Assembly (NCBI RefSeq): GCF_052119425.1
Contig: NZ_JBQKFH010000001.1
Location: forward strand, 56,024-120,023
Direction: 5' to 3'
Length of the DNA: 64,000 nucleotides
Source: Enterococcus_E cecorum_C
GTDB taxonomy: Bacteria > Bacillota > Bacilli > Lactobacillales > Enterococcaceae
Under the pieces are notes generated by a model, which was given only the letters and a program-made list of their open reading frames with translations, ran no database searches and had not been told where the DNA came from. Shown here piece by piece: positions 1-8,352 of the stretch (positions are counted from its first letter, which is position 1; each line of letters begins with the position of its first letter). The position numbers were made by a program, and so were the translations under genes.

Positions 1-371
1 TAACTGGTGGGGCAGCGAGTCTTCCAGGTGTGGTTGACTTAGCACAAGAAATCTTAGGCACACCAGTGAAATTACATGTACCAAATCATATGGGCTTAAG
101 AAATCCTGTATTTACAAATGTCATTAGTTTAGTGGACTATGCTGCAAGTATGAGCGAAATTACCCAAGTGGTTGTTTCAGCCATTACTGGAGAAAGTGTC
201 GTGCCTACTACTTCATCTACACCGGCTGTTCCAACACCAGTGCTCCCAGATGAAGAAACAGATTATGAACAAACAACTTATGATTCAAATGAGAACTACT
301 ATGATGAAGAAGAACATCAAGAAAAAGTCACAGATAAGATTAAGAATTTCTTTTCTAACTTTTTTGAATAG
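1..371 (+). CDS. ftsA: Cell division protein FtsA, C-terminal part
   Basis: This is the 3' end of ftsA, cut by the window edge; the reading frame is open from base 3. The visible start (Thr-Gly-Gly-Ala-Ala-Ser-Leu-Pro-Gly) matches the glycine-rich nucleotide-binding turn near the end of the actin-like fold. After it comes a long acidic, Thr/Pro-rich linker. The last 15 residues (KVTDKIKNFFSNFFE) form the amphipathic helix that anchors FtsA to the membrane. FtsA tethers FtsZ at the division ring. ftsZ follows 20 bases downstream, the standard order, which supports the call. Confidence 0.93.
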   Translation, partial: TGGAASLPGVVDLAQEILGTPVKLHVPNHMGLRNPVFTNVISLVDYAASMSEITQVVVSAITGESVVPTTSSTPAVPTPVLPDEETDYEQTTYDSNENYYDEEEHQEKVTDKIKNFFSNFFE

Positions 372-391
372 TTGATAGGAGGAAATCGATA

Positions 392-1642
392 ATGGAATTT
401 TCAATTGATAATAGTGTAAATTCTGGCGCGATTATTAAAGTAATCGGTGTCGGCGGTGGCGGTGGTAATGCCATTAACCGCATGATTGAAGAAAACGTAA
501 AAGGTGTTGAATTTATCGTAGTCAATACGGACGTTCAAGCTTTACGCGCCTCAAAAGCTGAAACAGTTATCCAATTAGGACCTAAATTCACTCGTGGTTT
601 AGGTGCGGGATCTCAACCTGAAGTAGGGCAAAAAGCTGCTGAAGAAAGTGAAGAAGCGATTCGCGAATCATTAGAAGGTGCGGATATGGTCTTCATTACT
701 GCAGGTATGGGTGGCGGAACAGGTACAGGAGCTGCACCAATCGTTGCTCGTATCGCTAAAGAAATCGGTGCTTTAACTGTTGGGGTAGTGACACGTCCAT
801 TCACTTTTGAAGGGCCAAAACGTGGTCGTTATGCTGCAGAAGGTATCGCTAAATTAAAAGAAAACGTAGATACTTTATTAATCATCTCTAATAACCGCTT
901 ATTAGAAATTGTTGATAAAAAGACCCCTATGTTACAAGCTTTCCGTGAAGCTGATAATGTATTACGACAAGGAGTTCAAGGTATTTCTGATTTAATTACT
1001 GCACCAGGTTATGTGAACCTTGACTTTGCCGATGTGAAAACAGTTATGGCTAACCAAGGTACTGCTTTAATGGGTATCGGGGTTGCTAGTGGCGAAGAAC
1101 GTGTGGTTGAAGCTACTAAACGTGCGATTTCTTCTCCGTTATTAGAAACTTCTATTGATGGGGCCGAACAAGTCTTACTTAATATCACTGGTGGCTTAGA
1201 TATGACTTTATTTGAAGCACAAGATGCAGCAGATATTGTGGCACATGCTGCAAGTGGTGATGTAAATATTATCCTTGGTACTTCAATCAATGAAGAACTA
1301 GGCGATGAAATTCGTGTAACTGTTATTGCGACTGGTATTGATCCAAGTAAACGTGAAAATACTTCTGGTCGCAGTCATCGTGCTAGCCAAATTCACACAA
1401 CTCAACCAAAACCAGCTCTTGATTTAGACCAAGCACGTCCAACAACCTCAACAACGAATGAAGATAATTCATTTGGTGATTGGGATATTCGTAAAGAACA
1501 AAATGTCCGTCCTAAAGTAGATGATGCACAATTTGAAAATGTTGAAAAACGTGAATTTGAAACATTTAATAAAGAAGAAGTAAAACCGGCTGAAGATGAG
1601 TTAAGTACACCTCCATTTTTCCGTCGCAAACGCAATAATTAA
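392..1642 (+). CDS. ftsZ: Cell division GTPase FtsZ
   Basis: FtsZ is the tubulin-like GTPase that polymerises into the Z ring. The 416-residue protein shows the tubulin signature GGGTGTG at about residues 107-113, the N-terminal nucleotide-binding glycines (GVGGGGGNAINRM, about 19-31), a variable polar linker from about 320 to 400, and a C-terminal conserved peptide ending TPPFFRRKRNN that binds FtsA and SepF. The start is fixed by an AGGAGG ribosome site about 8 bases upstream of the ATG. It lies between ftsA and yggS as in other Firmicutes. Confidence 0.98.
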   Translation: MEFSIDNSVNSGAIIKVIGVGGGGGNAINRMIEENVKGVEFIVVNTDVQALRASKAETVIQLGPKFTRGLGAGSQPEVGQKAAEESEEAIRESLEGADMVFITAGMGGGTGTGAAPIVARIAKEIGALTVGVVTRPFTFEGPKRGRYAAEGIAKLKENVDTLLIISNNRLLEIVDKKTPMLQAFREADNVLRQGVQGISDLITAPGYVNLDFADVKTVMANQGTALMGIGVASGEERVVEATKRAISSPLLETSIDGAEQVLLNITGGLDMTLFEAQDAADIVAHAASGDVNIILGTSINEELGDEIRVTVIATGIDPSKRENTSGRSHRASQIHTTQPKPALDLDQARPTTSTTNEDNSFGDWDIRKEQNVRPKVDDAQFENVEKREFETFNKEEVKPAEDELSTPPFFRRKRNN

Positions 1643-1662
1643 GCAAAAAAGGAGACCTGATC

Positions 1663-2334
1663 ATGGTGTTAGCTGATAATTTAAAACAAGTGCAACAATC
1701 TATTCAGAATGCATGTGATCAGGTTGGTCGTAGTTATTCTGAGGTAACTTTAGTAGCGGTTACTAAGACTGAAGATGTCCTAACAACTCAGGCGATGATA
1801 GCGTTAGGTCAATTTCACTTAGCAGAAAATCGCTCGGATAAATTTTTAACTAAAAAACAAGCTATAAATAATCCGATGGTTGTCTGGCATTATATTGGCA
1901 ATTTACAACGTCGTAAAGTAAAAGATATTATTAATGAAGTTGATTATTTTCATGCTTTAGATAGTCTAAAATTGGCTGATGAAATTCAAAAAAGAGCGCA
2001 AAAAGTTGTTAAGTGCTTTGTTGAAGTCAATGTTTCTGGTGAAGAGAGTAAGCATGGATTTACGCTTGAAGAGACAAAAGACTTTATCTTATCACTCCAT
2101 GCGCATGATAAAATTGAAGTTGTTGGCTTAATGACAATGGCACCTTTTGATTCTACAGTTTCAGAACAACATGCGATTTTTAATAAATTAAAGCAAATGC
2201 AATGCGAAATTGAGCATATGGCTTTAGAGTATGCTCCTTGCCATGAATTAAGTATGGGAATGTCTAATGATTTTCCAATTGCTGTTATGGAAGGGGCGAC
2301 CTATGTCAGAGTCGGTACTGCATTGTTTAAGTGA
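1663..2334 (+). CDS. yggS: PLP homeostasis protein YggS/YlmE
   Basis: This is a single-domain pyridoxal-phosphate-binding protein of the YggS/PROSC (YlmE) family, 223 residues, which buffers PLP and has no known catalytic product. The PLP lysine is Lys35 in VAVTKTE; the phosphate-binding loop near the C terminus (LSMGMSNDFPIAV) and the HYIGNLQRRK segment are present. It sits 20 bases after ftsZ with a GGAG ribosome site, and its stop is 20 bases before the sepF start, so it is part of the division operon. Confidence 0.93.
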   Translation: MVLADNLKQVQQSIQNACDQVGRSYSEVTLVAVTKTEDVLTTQAMIALGQFHLAENRSDKFLTKKQAINNPMVVWHYIGNLQRRKVKDIINEVDYFHALDSLKLADEIQKRAQKVVKCFVEVNVSGEESKHGFTLEETKDFILSLHAHDKIEVVGLMTMAPFDSTVSEQHAIFNKLKQMQCEIEHMALEYAPCHELSMGMSNDFPIAVMEGATYVRVGTALFK

Positions 2335-2354
2335 GACGTGAAAGGAGGATACCC

Positions 2355-2972
2355 ATGAGCATTTTGGAAAGAGTTCAAAGTTTTTTTGGTATGAGTGATG
2401 AAGAAGATATTGAAATGAATGGTTACCAAGAGGAAGAAAAAAATGAAGAATATCCAAGTGTAACCAATCGTATCAATAATCCTACATCTCAAAATAACCA
2501 ACCTACTAGACAGTCGTTTTATCAACGTTCAGTAGTAAATCAGTCTCAGGATTATTCGTCACAGCATTCACAAGAAAGTAATTATAATAATCGATCACAA
2601 CAATATCACTCTCAGACACAAAATGTTGTTTCTATGCAGCAGTCTAGAATGAATAAATCGACAGCTTCTAAGCAGCGCAGTACAAGAGAAACTCATGCTA
2701 ATAAAATTATTATCATTGAGCCTAGAGCCTATTCAGAAGCTATGAAGATTGCTAAGCATATTATGAATGGTGAGTCTGTATTAGTAAATTTCCATCAGAT
2801 TGAAGAGTATCAAGCAAGACGGATTGTTGATTTCTTGACTGGTACTGTTTATGCTGAAAATGGGGATATCAAACGTGTAGGTAATGAAATCTTCTTATGT
2901 ACTGCACAAGGAGTAGAAATTGATGGGACAGCACAATCTTTAATGGATGCCAATATGTTGGAAATTCAATAA
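2355..2972 (+). CDS. sepF: Cell division protein SepF
   Basis: SepF bundles FtsZ filaments and helps anchor them to the membrane. The 205-residue product has the N-terminal amphipathic membrane helix (MSILERVQSFFG), a long Gln/Ser/Asn-rich linker (about residues 50-115), and the C-terminal SepF fold (about 118-205; IIIIEPRAYSEAMKIA and VLVNFHQIEEYQARRIVDFL). The ATG at 2355 is preferred over an in-frame GTG at 2331 because it follows AAAGGAGG at a normal distance and gives the conserved N-terminal helix. It lies between yggS and ylmG, as usual. Confidence 0.94.
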   Translation: MSILERVQSFFGMSDEEDIEMNGYQEEEKNEEYPSVTNRINNPTSQNNQPTRQSFYQRSVVNQSQDYSSQHSQESNYNNRSQQYHSQTQNVVSMQQSRMNKSTASKQRSTRETHANKIIIIEPRAYSEAMKIAKHIMNGESVLVNFHQIEEYQARRIVDFLTGTVYAENGDIKRVGNEIFLCTAQGVEIDGTAQSLMDANMLEIQ

Positions 2973-3021
2973 TTCTTTTGTCAGTTTAGTGTTTGCTGAC
3001 AATGATTAGGAGGACAAGCTT

Positions 3022-3291
3022 ATCCTATTTTTACTAATTAAATTAATTGGTGATGTAGTATATCTTTATACAACATTACTTGTTATCTATGCATTATTAT
3101 CTTGGTTCCCAGGTGGATACCAAAGTAAATTTGGCCAACTTTTAAGTAAGATTTGTGAGCCATATTTAAGTATATTTGATCGGGTGAAATTACAATTCGG
3201 ACCGGTTGACTTTACGATTATTTTTGCCGTTTTAGTGTTACAATTAGCTAGTCAGGCATTGATTCGTATTTTATTATTTTTTGTATATTAA
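3022..3291 (+). CDS. ylmG: YggT/YlmG membrane protein with non-canonical ATC start
   Basis: The frame from 3010 to the TAA at 3289 encodes a YggT-family protein with two hydrophobic stretches around the family motif (YALLSWFPGGY, then KICEPYLSIFDR). YlmG proteins are small membrane proteins of the division cluster; their role in envelope/division organisation is poorly defined. There is no ATG, GTG or TTG between the upstream in-frame TAG (3007) and GTG 3184, which is well inside the conserved domain. AGGAGG at 3008-3013 sits 8 bases before ATC at 3022, which gives about 89 residues, the normal family length. The ATC start is an inference; a base-call error (ATG read as ATC) is the main alternative. 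Its place between sepF and ylmH is conserved. Confidence 0.82.
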   Translation: MLFLLIKLIGDVVYLYTTLLVIYALLSWFPGGYQSKFGQLLSKICEPYLSIFDRVKLQFGPVDFTIIFAVLVLQLASQALIRILLFFVY

Positions 3292-3309
3292 TTAAAGGGG
3301 GTGGCTTTT

Positions 3310-4092
3310 TTGAACGCAAATGTGTATCAACATTTTCGGGAAGATGAGCGCCCTTTTATTGACACTGTAGAAGAATGGTTAGAAAAAGTGGAAATGCAAT
3401 ATGCGCCCGTTCTAACTGACTTTTTAGATCCAAGACAAGCCTATATTTTAGAGACATTGATCCGTCAAAATTCTGATTTAGGTTTTCGTTTTTATGGTGG
3501 TTATGAATCAAGTGAGCGAACGCGCTGTTTGATTTATCCAGATTATTATATTCCAACGCAAGAAGATTTTGAAATTACACTCTTTACCATTCAATATCCT
3601 AAAAAGTTTGCTCAATTAAGTCATAGTAAGATTCTAGGGACTTTATTATCTACTGGGTTAAAACGTCAATCATTCGGTGATATTATTTCTGATGGGGAAA
3701 ATTGGCAAGTCTTAATGTCTAAAGAAATTAGTCATTATGTGCAGACTCAGGTAGAAAAAATTGGCAAAATCTCGGTGCGTTTAGAGCAAGCCAACTATAC
3801 AGAATTAATTGTTCCTAAAGATGATTGGACCTTAGAACAGGCAATTGTGAGCTCTTTGCGGATCGATGTGGTGATATCCAATGTCTTTAATATCTCGCGT
3901 CAACGTTCAAAACAACTCATCGAATCCAATAAGGTTAAGCTCAATTGGATGGAATTGCAAAGAGCGGATTTTGTTTTGGATTTATTAGATATTGTATCAA
4001 TAAGAGGATTTGGTCGCCTGCAGATTCGTGCGATTGAAGGGACGACTAAGAAAGAAAAAATTCGTTTATCATTGGGTGTGTTACGTAAATAA
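3310..4092 (+). CDS. ylmH: S4-domain RNA-binding protein YlmH
   Basis: YlmH is an RNA-binding protein of about 260 residues, linked in Firmicutes to rescue of stalled 50S subunits and found next to divIVA. The C-terminal S4 domain starts at about residue 178 (SSLRIDVVISNVFNISRQRSKQLI..NKVKLNW). The N-terminal part (NANVYQHFREDERPFID) is typical of the family. TTG at 3310 is chosen because the in-frame GTG at 3301 lies inside the AAAGGGGGTGG ribosome site. It begins 18 bases after ylmG. Confidence 0.9.
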   Translation: MNANVYQHFREDERPFIDTVEEWLEKVEMQYAPVLTDFLDPRQAYILETLIRQNSDLGFRFYGGYESSERTRCLIYPDYYIPTQEDFEITLFTIQYPKKFAQLSHSKILGTLLSTGLKRQSFGDIISDGENWQVLMSKEISHYVQTQVEKIGKISVRLEQANYTELIVPKDDWTLEQAIVSSLRIDVVISNVFNISRQRSKQLIESNKVKLNWMELQRADFVLDLLDIVSIRGFGRLQIRAIEGTTKKEKIRLSLGVLRK

Positions 4093-4111
4093 ATATTATG
4101 AGGTGATTGCC

Positions 4112-4786
4112 ATGGCTTTAACTCCATTAGATATTCAAAATAAAGTATTTTCAAATAAGATGCGCGGCTTTGATCGTGATGAGGTATTAGACTTTTTAGA
4201 TTTAGTAGCGCGTGATTATGAAATTGCTGTGCAAAAAAATCGTGAGCTAGAAAAATCTTTAAAGCATGCGGAAGAAAAATTAGCTTATTTTAACGAATTA
4301 AAAGATGCGTTAAATCAATCTATCATTGTGGCACAAGATACAGCAGATAAGGTGAAATCAAGTGCTACCAAAGAATCTGAAGTATTAGTAACTTCTGCAC
4401 AAAATAAAGCCAATGAATTGGTTGCAGATGCGGAAAAACGTGCTTTCCAAATTACACAAGCGGCAGAAGATAAAGCAAAAGAAATTCTTTCAGATGCCAC
4501 TCAAAATGCGCGTCAATTAGTTCTAGAAACCAACGATTTGAAGAAGAAAACACGCGTCTTTTACAATAGCTTATTACTGAAGCTTGAAACCCAATTACAA
4601 GAAGTGAAAAGTCCAGAATGGGATGATATTTTGGCACCATTTTCAACTTATGTGCCAGATTCATCTACTGTTTTGAAAGAAGTTTTAGAACAAACACTTG
4701 ACAACGAGGTGGATGTTGAAGTAAACTCTCAATTAGAAGTTTCTAATCAAGAAGACGATGAAACTGATTCATCTTTAACTGAATAA
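4112..4786 (+). CDS. divIVA: Cell division initiation protein DivIVA
   Basis: DivIVA is a coiled-coil protein that recognises negatively curved membrane at poles and septa. The 224-residue product has the DivIVA N-terminal membrane-binding domain (LTPLDIQNKVFSNKMRGFDRD, about residues 3-23), then a long heptad-rich coiled coil with many Ala/Glu/Lys (about 35-155) and an acidic tail. ATG 4112 follows GAGGTGA and gives the conserved MALTPLDI start. An in-frame extension to 4010 overlaps ylmH and is rejected. It is the last gene of the division cluster. Confidence 0.95.
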   Translation: MALTPLDIQNKVFSNKMRGFDRDEVLDFLDLVARDYEIAVQKNRELEKSLKHAEEKLAYFNELKDALNQSIIVAQDTADKVKSSATKESEVLVTSAQNKANELVADAEKRAFQITQAAEDKAKEILSDATQNARQLVLETNDLKKKTRVFYNSLLLKLETQLQEVKSPEWDDILAPFSTYVPDSSTVLKEVLEQTLDNEVDVEVNSQLEVSNQEDDETDSSLTE

Positions 4787-4794
4787 ATATTAGT

Positions 4795-5031
4795 GGAACA
4801 GAAAGCATTATTTTATTTTTCCTAGCGAGTCGGTGAGAGTGAAAGACCGGTAAACCCTGGAATAATGCAGATCATCCTAAGTTTACTATCCTGAACCCAT
4901 CGTATATGGTAAGTAAGGGTAGACGGCTCATCTCGATATCGATGTCAAAAGGAAGATTTTATATCTTTAAATTTTGGGTGGTACCACGATTTCGTTCGTC
5001 CCTATGCTGAATTAGCATAGGGACTTTTTTT
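4795..5031 (+). promoter_or_regulatory. T-box leader (isoleucine type) with terminator, upstream of ileS
   Basis: The leader holds the T-box core GGGTGGTACCACG at 4976-4988, and the factor-independent terminator at 4998-5031 (GTCCCTATGCT / AGCATAGGGAC, then seven T). Stem I is closed by GCATTATT / AATAATGC; the likely specifier ATC (Ile) at 4871-4873 follows it directly and is followed by A, as usual. Uncharged tRNA-Ile would stabilise the antiterminator and allow ileS transcription. The specifier assignment is less sure than the T-box itself; a second ATC lies at 4888-4890. Confidence 0.92.
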
Positions 5032-5045
5032 ATTTAGGACGTGAA

Positions 5046-5184
5046 ACAGCTGGTCAGACATGAAGAAATTCGTGTGCTTACCTACCGCTGAGAAAATCGG
5101 ATGAAAGGAGATTTTCTCAAGCGGGAGGGCGAATTTCACAATGTCTAGCTGTTGAACGCCGATGATTAAGGATGTGAGCCGGCG
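5046..5184 (+). other. Structured dyad element of unknown nature between T-box terminator and ileS
   Basis: A nearly continuous imperfect hairpin spans 5046-5152: ACAGCT (5046-5051) with AGCTGT (5147-5152); AGACAT (5056-5061) with ATGTCT (5141-5146); GAAATTCG (5065-5072) with CGAATTTC (5130-5137); and a 14-pair tip from CCGCT/AGCGG plus GAGAAAATC (5090-5098) / GATTTTCTC (5110-5118), with an 11-base loop. A second stem, CGCCG (5157-5161) with CGGCG (5180-5184), follows. No T-run follows, so it is not an ordinary terminator. It could be an extra leader domain of the ileS mRNA, an RNA-processing signal, or a small palindromic (MITE-like) insertion. Confidence 0.6.
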
Positions 5185-5277
5185 AACACAGATTAAACAT
5201 GGATGTGAAGCGACTTGATTGGTCCACTGAATTATTTTTTAGATGATTTTTAATAATTAAAAGGGGAGACAAGATAA

Positions 5278-8073
5278 ATGAAATTGAAAGAAACACTCCA
5301 TCTTGGAAAAACTGGTTTTCCAATGCGTGGGAACTTGCCAAACCGTGAAGGCGAATGGCAAAAGGAATGGGACGAAAAAGATTTATATGGTCAACGTCAA
5401 AAATTAAATGAAGGTAAACCAAGTTTTGTTCTACACGATGGCCCTCCATATGCGAACGGGAACATCCATTTAGGACATTCTTTAAATAAAATCAGTAAAG
5501 ATATCATTATCCGCAGCAAGTCTATGTCAGGCTTCCGCGCACCTTATGTACCTGGTTGGGATACACACGGTCTACCAATCGAGCAAGTTTTAGCCAAACA
5601 AGGTGTTAAACGTAAGGAAATGGATATCGTTGAATATCGTAAACTTTGTCATGATTATGCGTTATCTCAAGTAGATAAACAACGTGCTGACTTCAAGCGC
5701 TTAGGTGTTTCTGGTGATTGGGAACATCCATATGTCACTTTAACACCTGATTATGAAGCAGCTCAAATTCGTGTATTTGGTAAGATGGCTGAAAAAGGCT
5801 ATATCTACAAAGGGTTGAAACCAATTTACTGGTCACCATCAAGTGAATCTTCACTAGCTGAAGCCGAAATCGAATATCATGATGTGAAATCACCATCAAT
5901 TTACGTTGCTTTCAAAGTGGTAGATGGAAAAGATTTATTAGATACGGATACTTCATTCATTATCTGGACAACTACGCCATGGACCTTGCCTGCTAACTTA
6001 GGTATTTCTGCTAATCCTGATTTTGACTATGTACAAATCAAAGCAGATGGTCGCAAATTTGTCGTTGCGAAAGACCTATTAGAAACTGTATCTAAAGAAA
6101 TTGGTTGGGAAAATGTTGAAGTCTTACAAGAATTCAAAGGGGAAGTCCTTGATTTAATGACGGCACAACATCCTTTCTATGATCGTACTTCATTATTAAT
6201 GTTAGGTGATCATGTTACTTTGGATGCCGGTACTGGTTTAGTTCATACCGCTCCAGGACACGGGGAAGAAGACTACATCGTTGGTAAGAAATATGGTTTA
6301 GATGTGCTTTCTCCATTAGATAGCCGTGGTTACTATACAGCTGAAGCACCTGGTTTTGAAGGAATGTTCTATGACAAAGCCAATCCAGTTGTCACCAAGA
6401 TGCTTGAAGAAAATGGTTCTTTATTAAAACTTGATTTCTTCACCCATAGCTACCCACATGACTGGCGTACAAAGAAACCTGTTATTTATCGTGCAACGCC
6501 GCAATGGTTTGCTTCAATTGATAAATTCCGTCAAGATATCCTTGATGAAGTCGAAAAAGTAGACTGGATTATCCCATGGGGTAAAACTCGTCTGTATAAC
6601 ATGATTCGTGACCGTGGTGACTGGGTAATCTCTCGTCAACGTGCTTGGGGTGTGCCATTACCTGTATTCTATGCAGAAAATGGAGAAGCAATCCTTACTC
6701 ATGAAACCATCGAACATGTTGCTGAATTATTTGCTGAATATGGTTCAAATGTTTGGTTTGAACGTGAAGCTAAAGATTTATTACCAGAAGGCTTTACACA
6801 TCCAGGTTCACCAAATGGTATCTTCACAAAAGAAACAGATATCATGGACGTATGGTTTGACTCTGGTTCTTCACATGAAGGTGTGTTACGTAATCGTCCT
6901 GAATTGAAATTCCCAGCTGATATGTACTTAGAAGGTTCTGACCAATACCGTGGTTGGTTCAACTCAAGTATTACAACAAGTGTAGCTATCAATGGAGTTG
7001 CACCTTATAAAGCAGTCTTATCTCAAGGATTTACTTTAGATGGTGAAGGCCGCAAGATGAGTAAATCATTAGGAAATACGATTGTTCCGGAAACAGTTAT
7101 TAAACAAATGGGTGCTGATATCTTACGTCTATGGGTAAGTAGTGTGGACTATGAATCTGATGTACGTGTGTCGATGGATATCTTAGCACAAGTATCTGAA
7201 GTTTATCGTAAAATCCGTAACACCATGCGTTTCTTATTAGCAAATACGACTGACTTTGATCCAAAAGCAAATCGTGTGGCTTATGAAGATTTACGCTCTG
7301 TAGATAAATACATGATGGTTCGTTTAAATCAAACCATCGAACAAATCAGAAAAGAAGGTTATGACAAATACAACTTCTTACACATCTATCGTACAGTTGT
7401 GAACTTCTTAACCATTGACCTTTCTTCATTCTACTTAGATTTTGCCAAAGATGTGGTCTATATCGAAGCGGCTGATAATCATGAACGTCGCTGCATGCAA
7501 ACTGTCTTTTATGATACTGCTGTGGCCTTGACAAAATTATTAACGCCAATTATCCCACATACGGCTGAAGAAATCTGGAGCTACCTAAAAGAAGAGGAAG
7601 AATATGTACAATTAGCTGAATTCCCTGAAGTTGAAACTTTTGCGAATCAAGAAGAATTACTTGATATGTGGAAAGCCTTCATGGACTTTAGAGATGATGT
7701 ATTGAAAGCTTTAGAAGTTGCGCGTAATGAAAAATTAATTGGTAAATCAATGGAAGCGAAAGTAACGGTTTATCCAAATGAACAAGTTCGTGCTTTATTA
7801 ACTGCTTTAAATGTAAACTTACCACAGTTATTAATCATTTCACCAGACTTCTTTACTGTCAGCGAAGAAGGTCTAGCAAGTGCGCCTGAAGCTGCTCAAA
7901 AATTTGAAGATGTAGCAATCTTAGTGGAACGTGCAGAAGGTCATGTATGTGATCGTTGTCGTCAAGTCAAAGCTAAATTAAGTGACCACGAACATCTAGA
8001 ACATGTATGTGAACACTGTGCAGAAGTGATTGAATCAGAATTTCCTGAAGAAGCAAAAGTAGGCTTTGAATAA
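5278..8073 (+). CDS. ileS: Isoleucyl-tRNA synthetase
   Basis: IleRS charges tRNA-Ile. The 931-residue class I synthetase shows the HIGH signature as HLGH (about residues 64-67, in PPYANGNIHLGH), the CP1 editing domain in the middle (TTPWTLPAN and DAGTGLVHTAPGHGEEDY), KMSKS (about 592-596, GRKMSKSLGN), and a C-terminal zinc-binding segment with two cysteine pairs (CDRC and CEHC). The length is standard for bacterial IleRS of this type. GGGGAG precedes the ATG. Expression should be set by the T-box upstream, and a strong terminator follows. Confidence 0.98.
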   Translation: MKLKETLHLGKTGFPMRGNLPNREGEWQKEWDEKDLYGQRQKLNEGKPSFVLHDGPPYANGNIHLGHSLNKISKDIIIRSKSMSGFRAPYVPGWDTHGLPIEQVLAKQGVKRKEMDIVEYRKLCHDYALSQVDKQRADFKRLGVSGDWEHPYVTLTPDYEAAQIRVFGKMAEKGYIYKGLKPIYWSPSSESSLAEAEIEYHDVKSPSIYVAFKVVDGKDLLDTDTSFIIWTTTPWTLPANLGISANPDFDYVQIKADGRKFVVAKDLLETVSKEIGWENVEVLQEFKGEVLDLMTAQHPFYDRTSLLMLGDHVTLDAGTGLVHTAPGHGEEDYIVGKKYGLDVLSPLDSRGYYTAEAPGFEGMFYDKANPVVTKMLEENGSLLKLDFFTHSYPHDWRTKKPVIYRATPQWFASIDKFRQDILDEVEKVDWIIPWGKTRLYNMIRDRGDWVISRQRAWGVPLPVFYAENGEAILTHETIEHVAELFAEYGSNVWFEREAKDLLPEGFTHPGSPNGIFTKETDIMDVWFDSGSSHEGVLRNRPELKFPADMYLEGSDQYRGWFNSSITTSVAINGVAPYKAVLSQGFTLDGEGRKMSKSLGNTIVPETVIKQMGADILRLWVSSVDYESDVRVSMDILAQVSEVYRKIRNTMRFLLANTTDFDPKANRVAYEDLRSVDKYMMVRLNQTIEQIRKEGYDKYNFLHIYRTVVNFLTIDLSSFYLDFAKDVVYIEAADNHERRCMQTVFYDTAVALTKLLTPIIPHTAEEIWSYLKEEEEYVQLAEFPEVETFANQEELLDMWKAFMDFRDDVLKALEVARNEKLIGKSMEAKVTVYPNEQVRALLTALNVNLPQLLIISPDFFTVSEEGLASAPEAAQKFEDVAILVERAEGHVCDRCRQVKAKLSDHEHLEHVCEHCAEVIESEFPEEAKVGFE

Positions 8074-8093
8074 AAATCATAACTAAGTTTTTT

Positions 8094-8147
8094 AGAGGAA
8101 ATCGCCGACCAGTCGATGAAAGCTGGTAGGTGCTTTCCTCTTTTTTT
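8094..8147 (+). terminator. Rho-independent terminator of ileS
   Basis: AGAGGAAA pairs with TTTCCTCT and an inner ACCAG pairs with CTGGT. A run of seven T follows at 8141-8147. Confidence 0.92.
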
Positions 8148-8194
8148 GTAAGAATGTGAATGAACACCGAGTATTTTGTTGGTTTTTAGTCTAT

Positions 8195-8209
8195 TGATAA
8201 CGATTCTCA
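8195..8209 (+). promoter_or_regulatory. Fur-box-like operator upstream of gltB
   Basis: TGATAACGATTCTCA matches the 7-1-7 Fur consensus TGATAATnATTATCA at 12 of 14 defined positions. It lies 143 bases before gltB, which encodes an iron-sulfur enzyme. The match is seen; control by Fur is an inference. The rest of the 8148-8352 gap is AT-rich, without a clear promoter pair. Confidence 0.5.
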
Positions 8210-8352
8210 ATGAAAACAGTGAAAAATATATTGGAATTTTCTAAAAATTTATGTAATATTAAAAATATTCTTAAATAAACTCATTGAAAATTAATAATAA
8301 ATGAGAAAATTGATTGTTGGTAGGTTTAGATGAAAAAAGGAAGGTGTAATCA

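Noticed and set aside
3002..3037. ATG at 3002 as the ylmG start through a programmed frameshift
   Set aside because: Its frame reads only 11 codons before TAA, it has no ribosome site of its own, and no proper slippery heptamer is present; it overlaps the AGGAGG that serves ATC 3022.
5117..5449. 110-residue minus-strand ORF across the ileS leader and start
   Set aside because: It is antisense to the structured leader and ileS, has no ribosome site and shows no domain.
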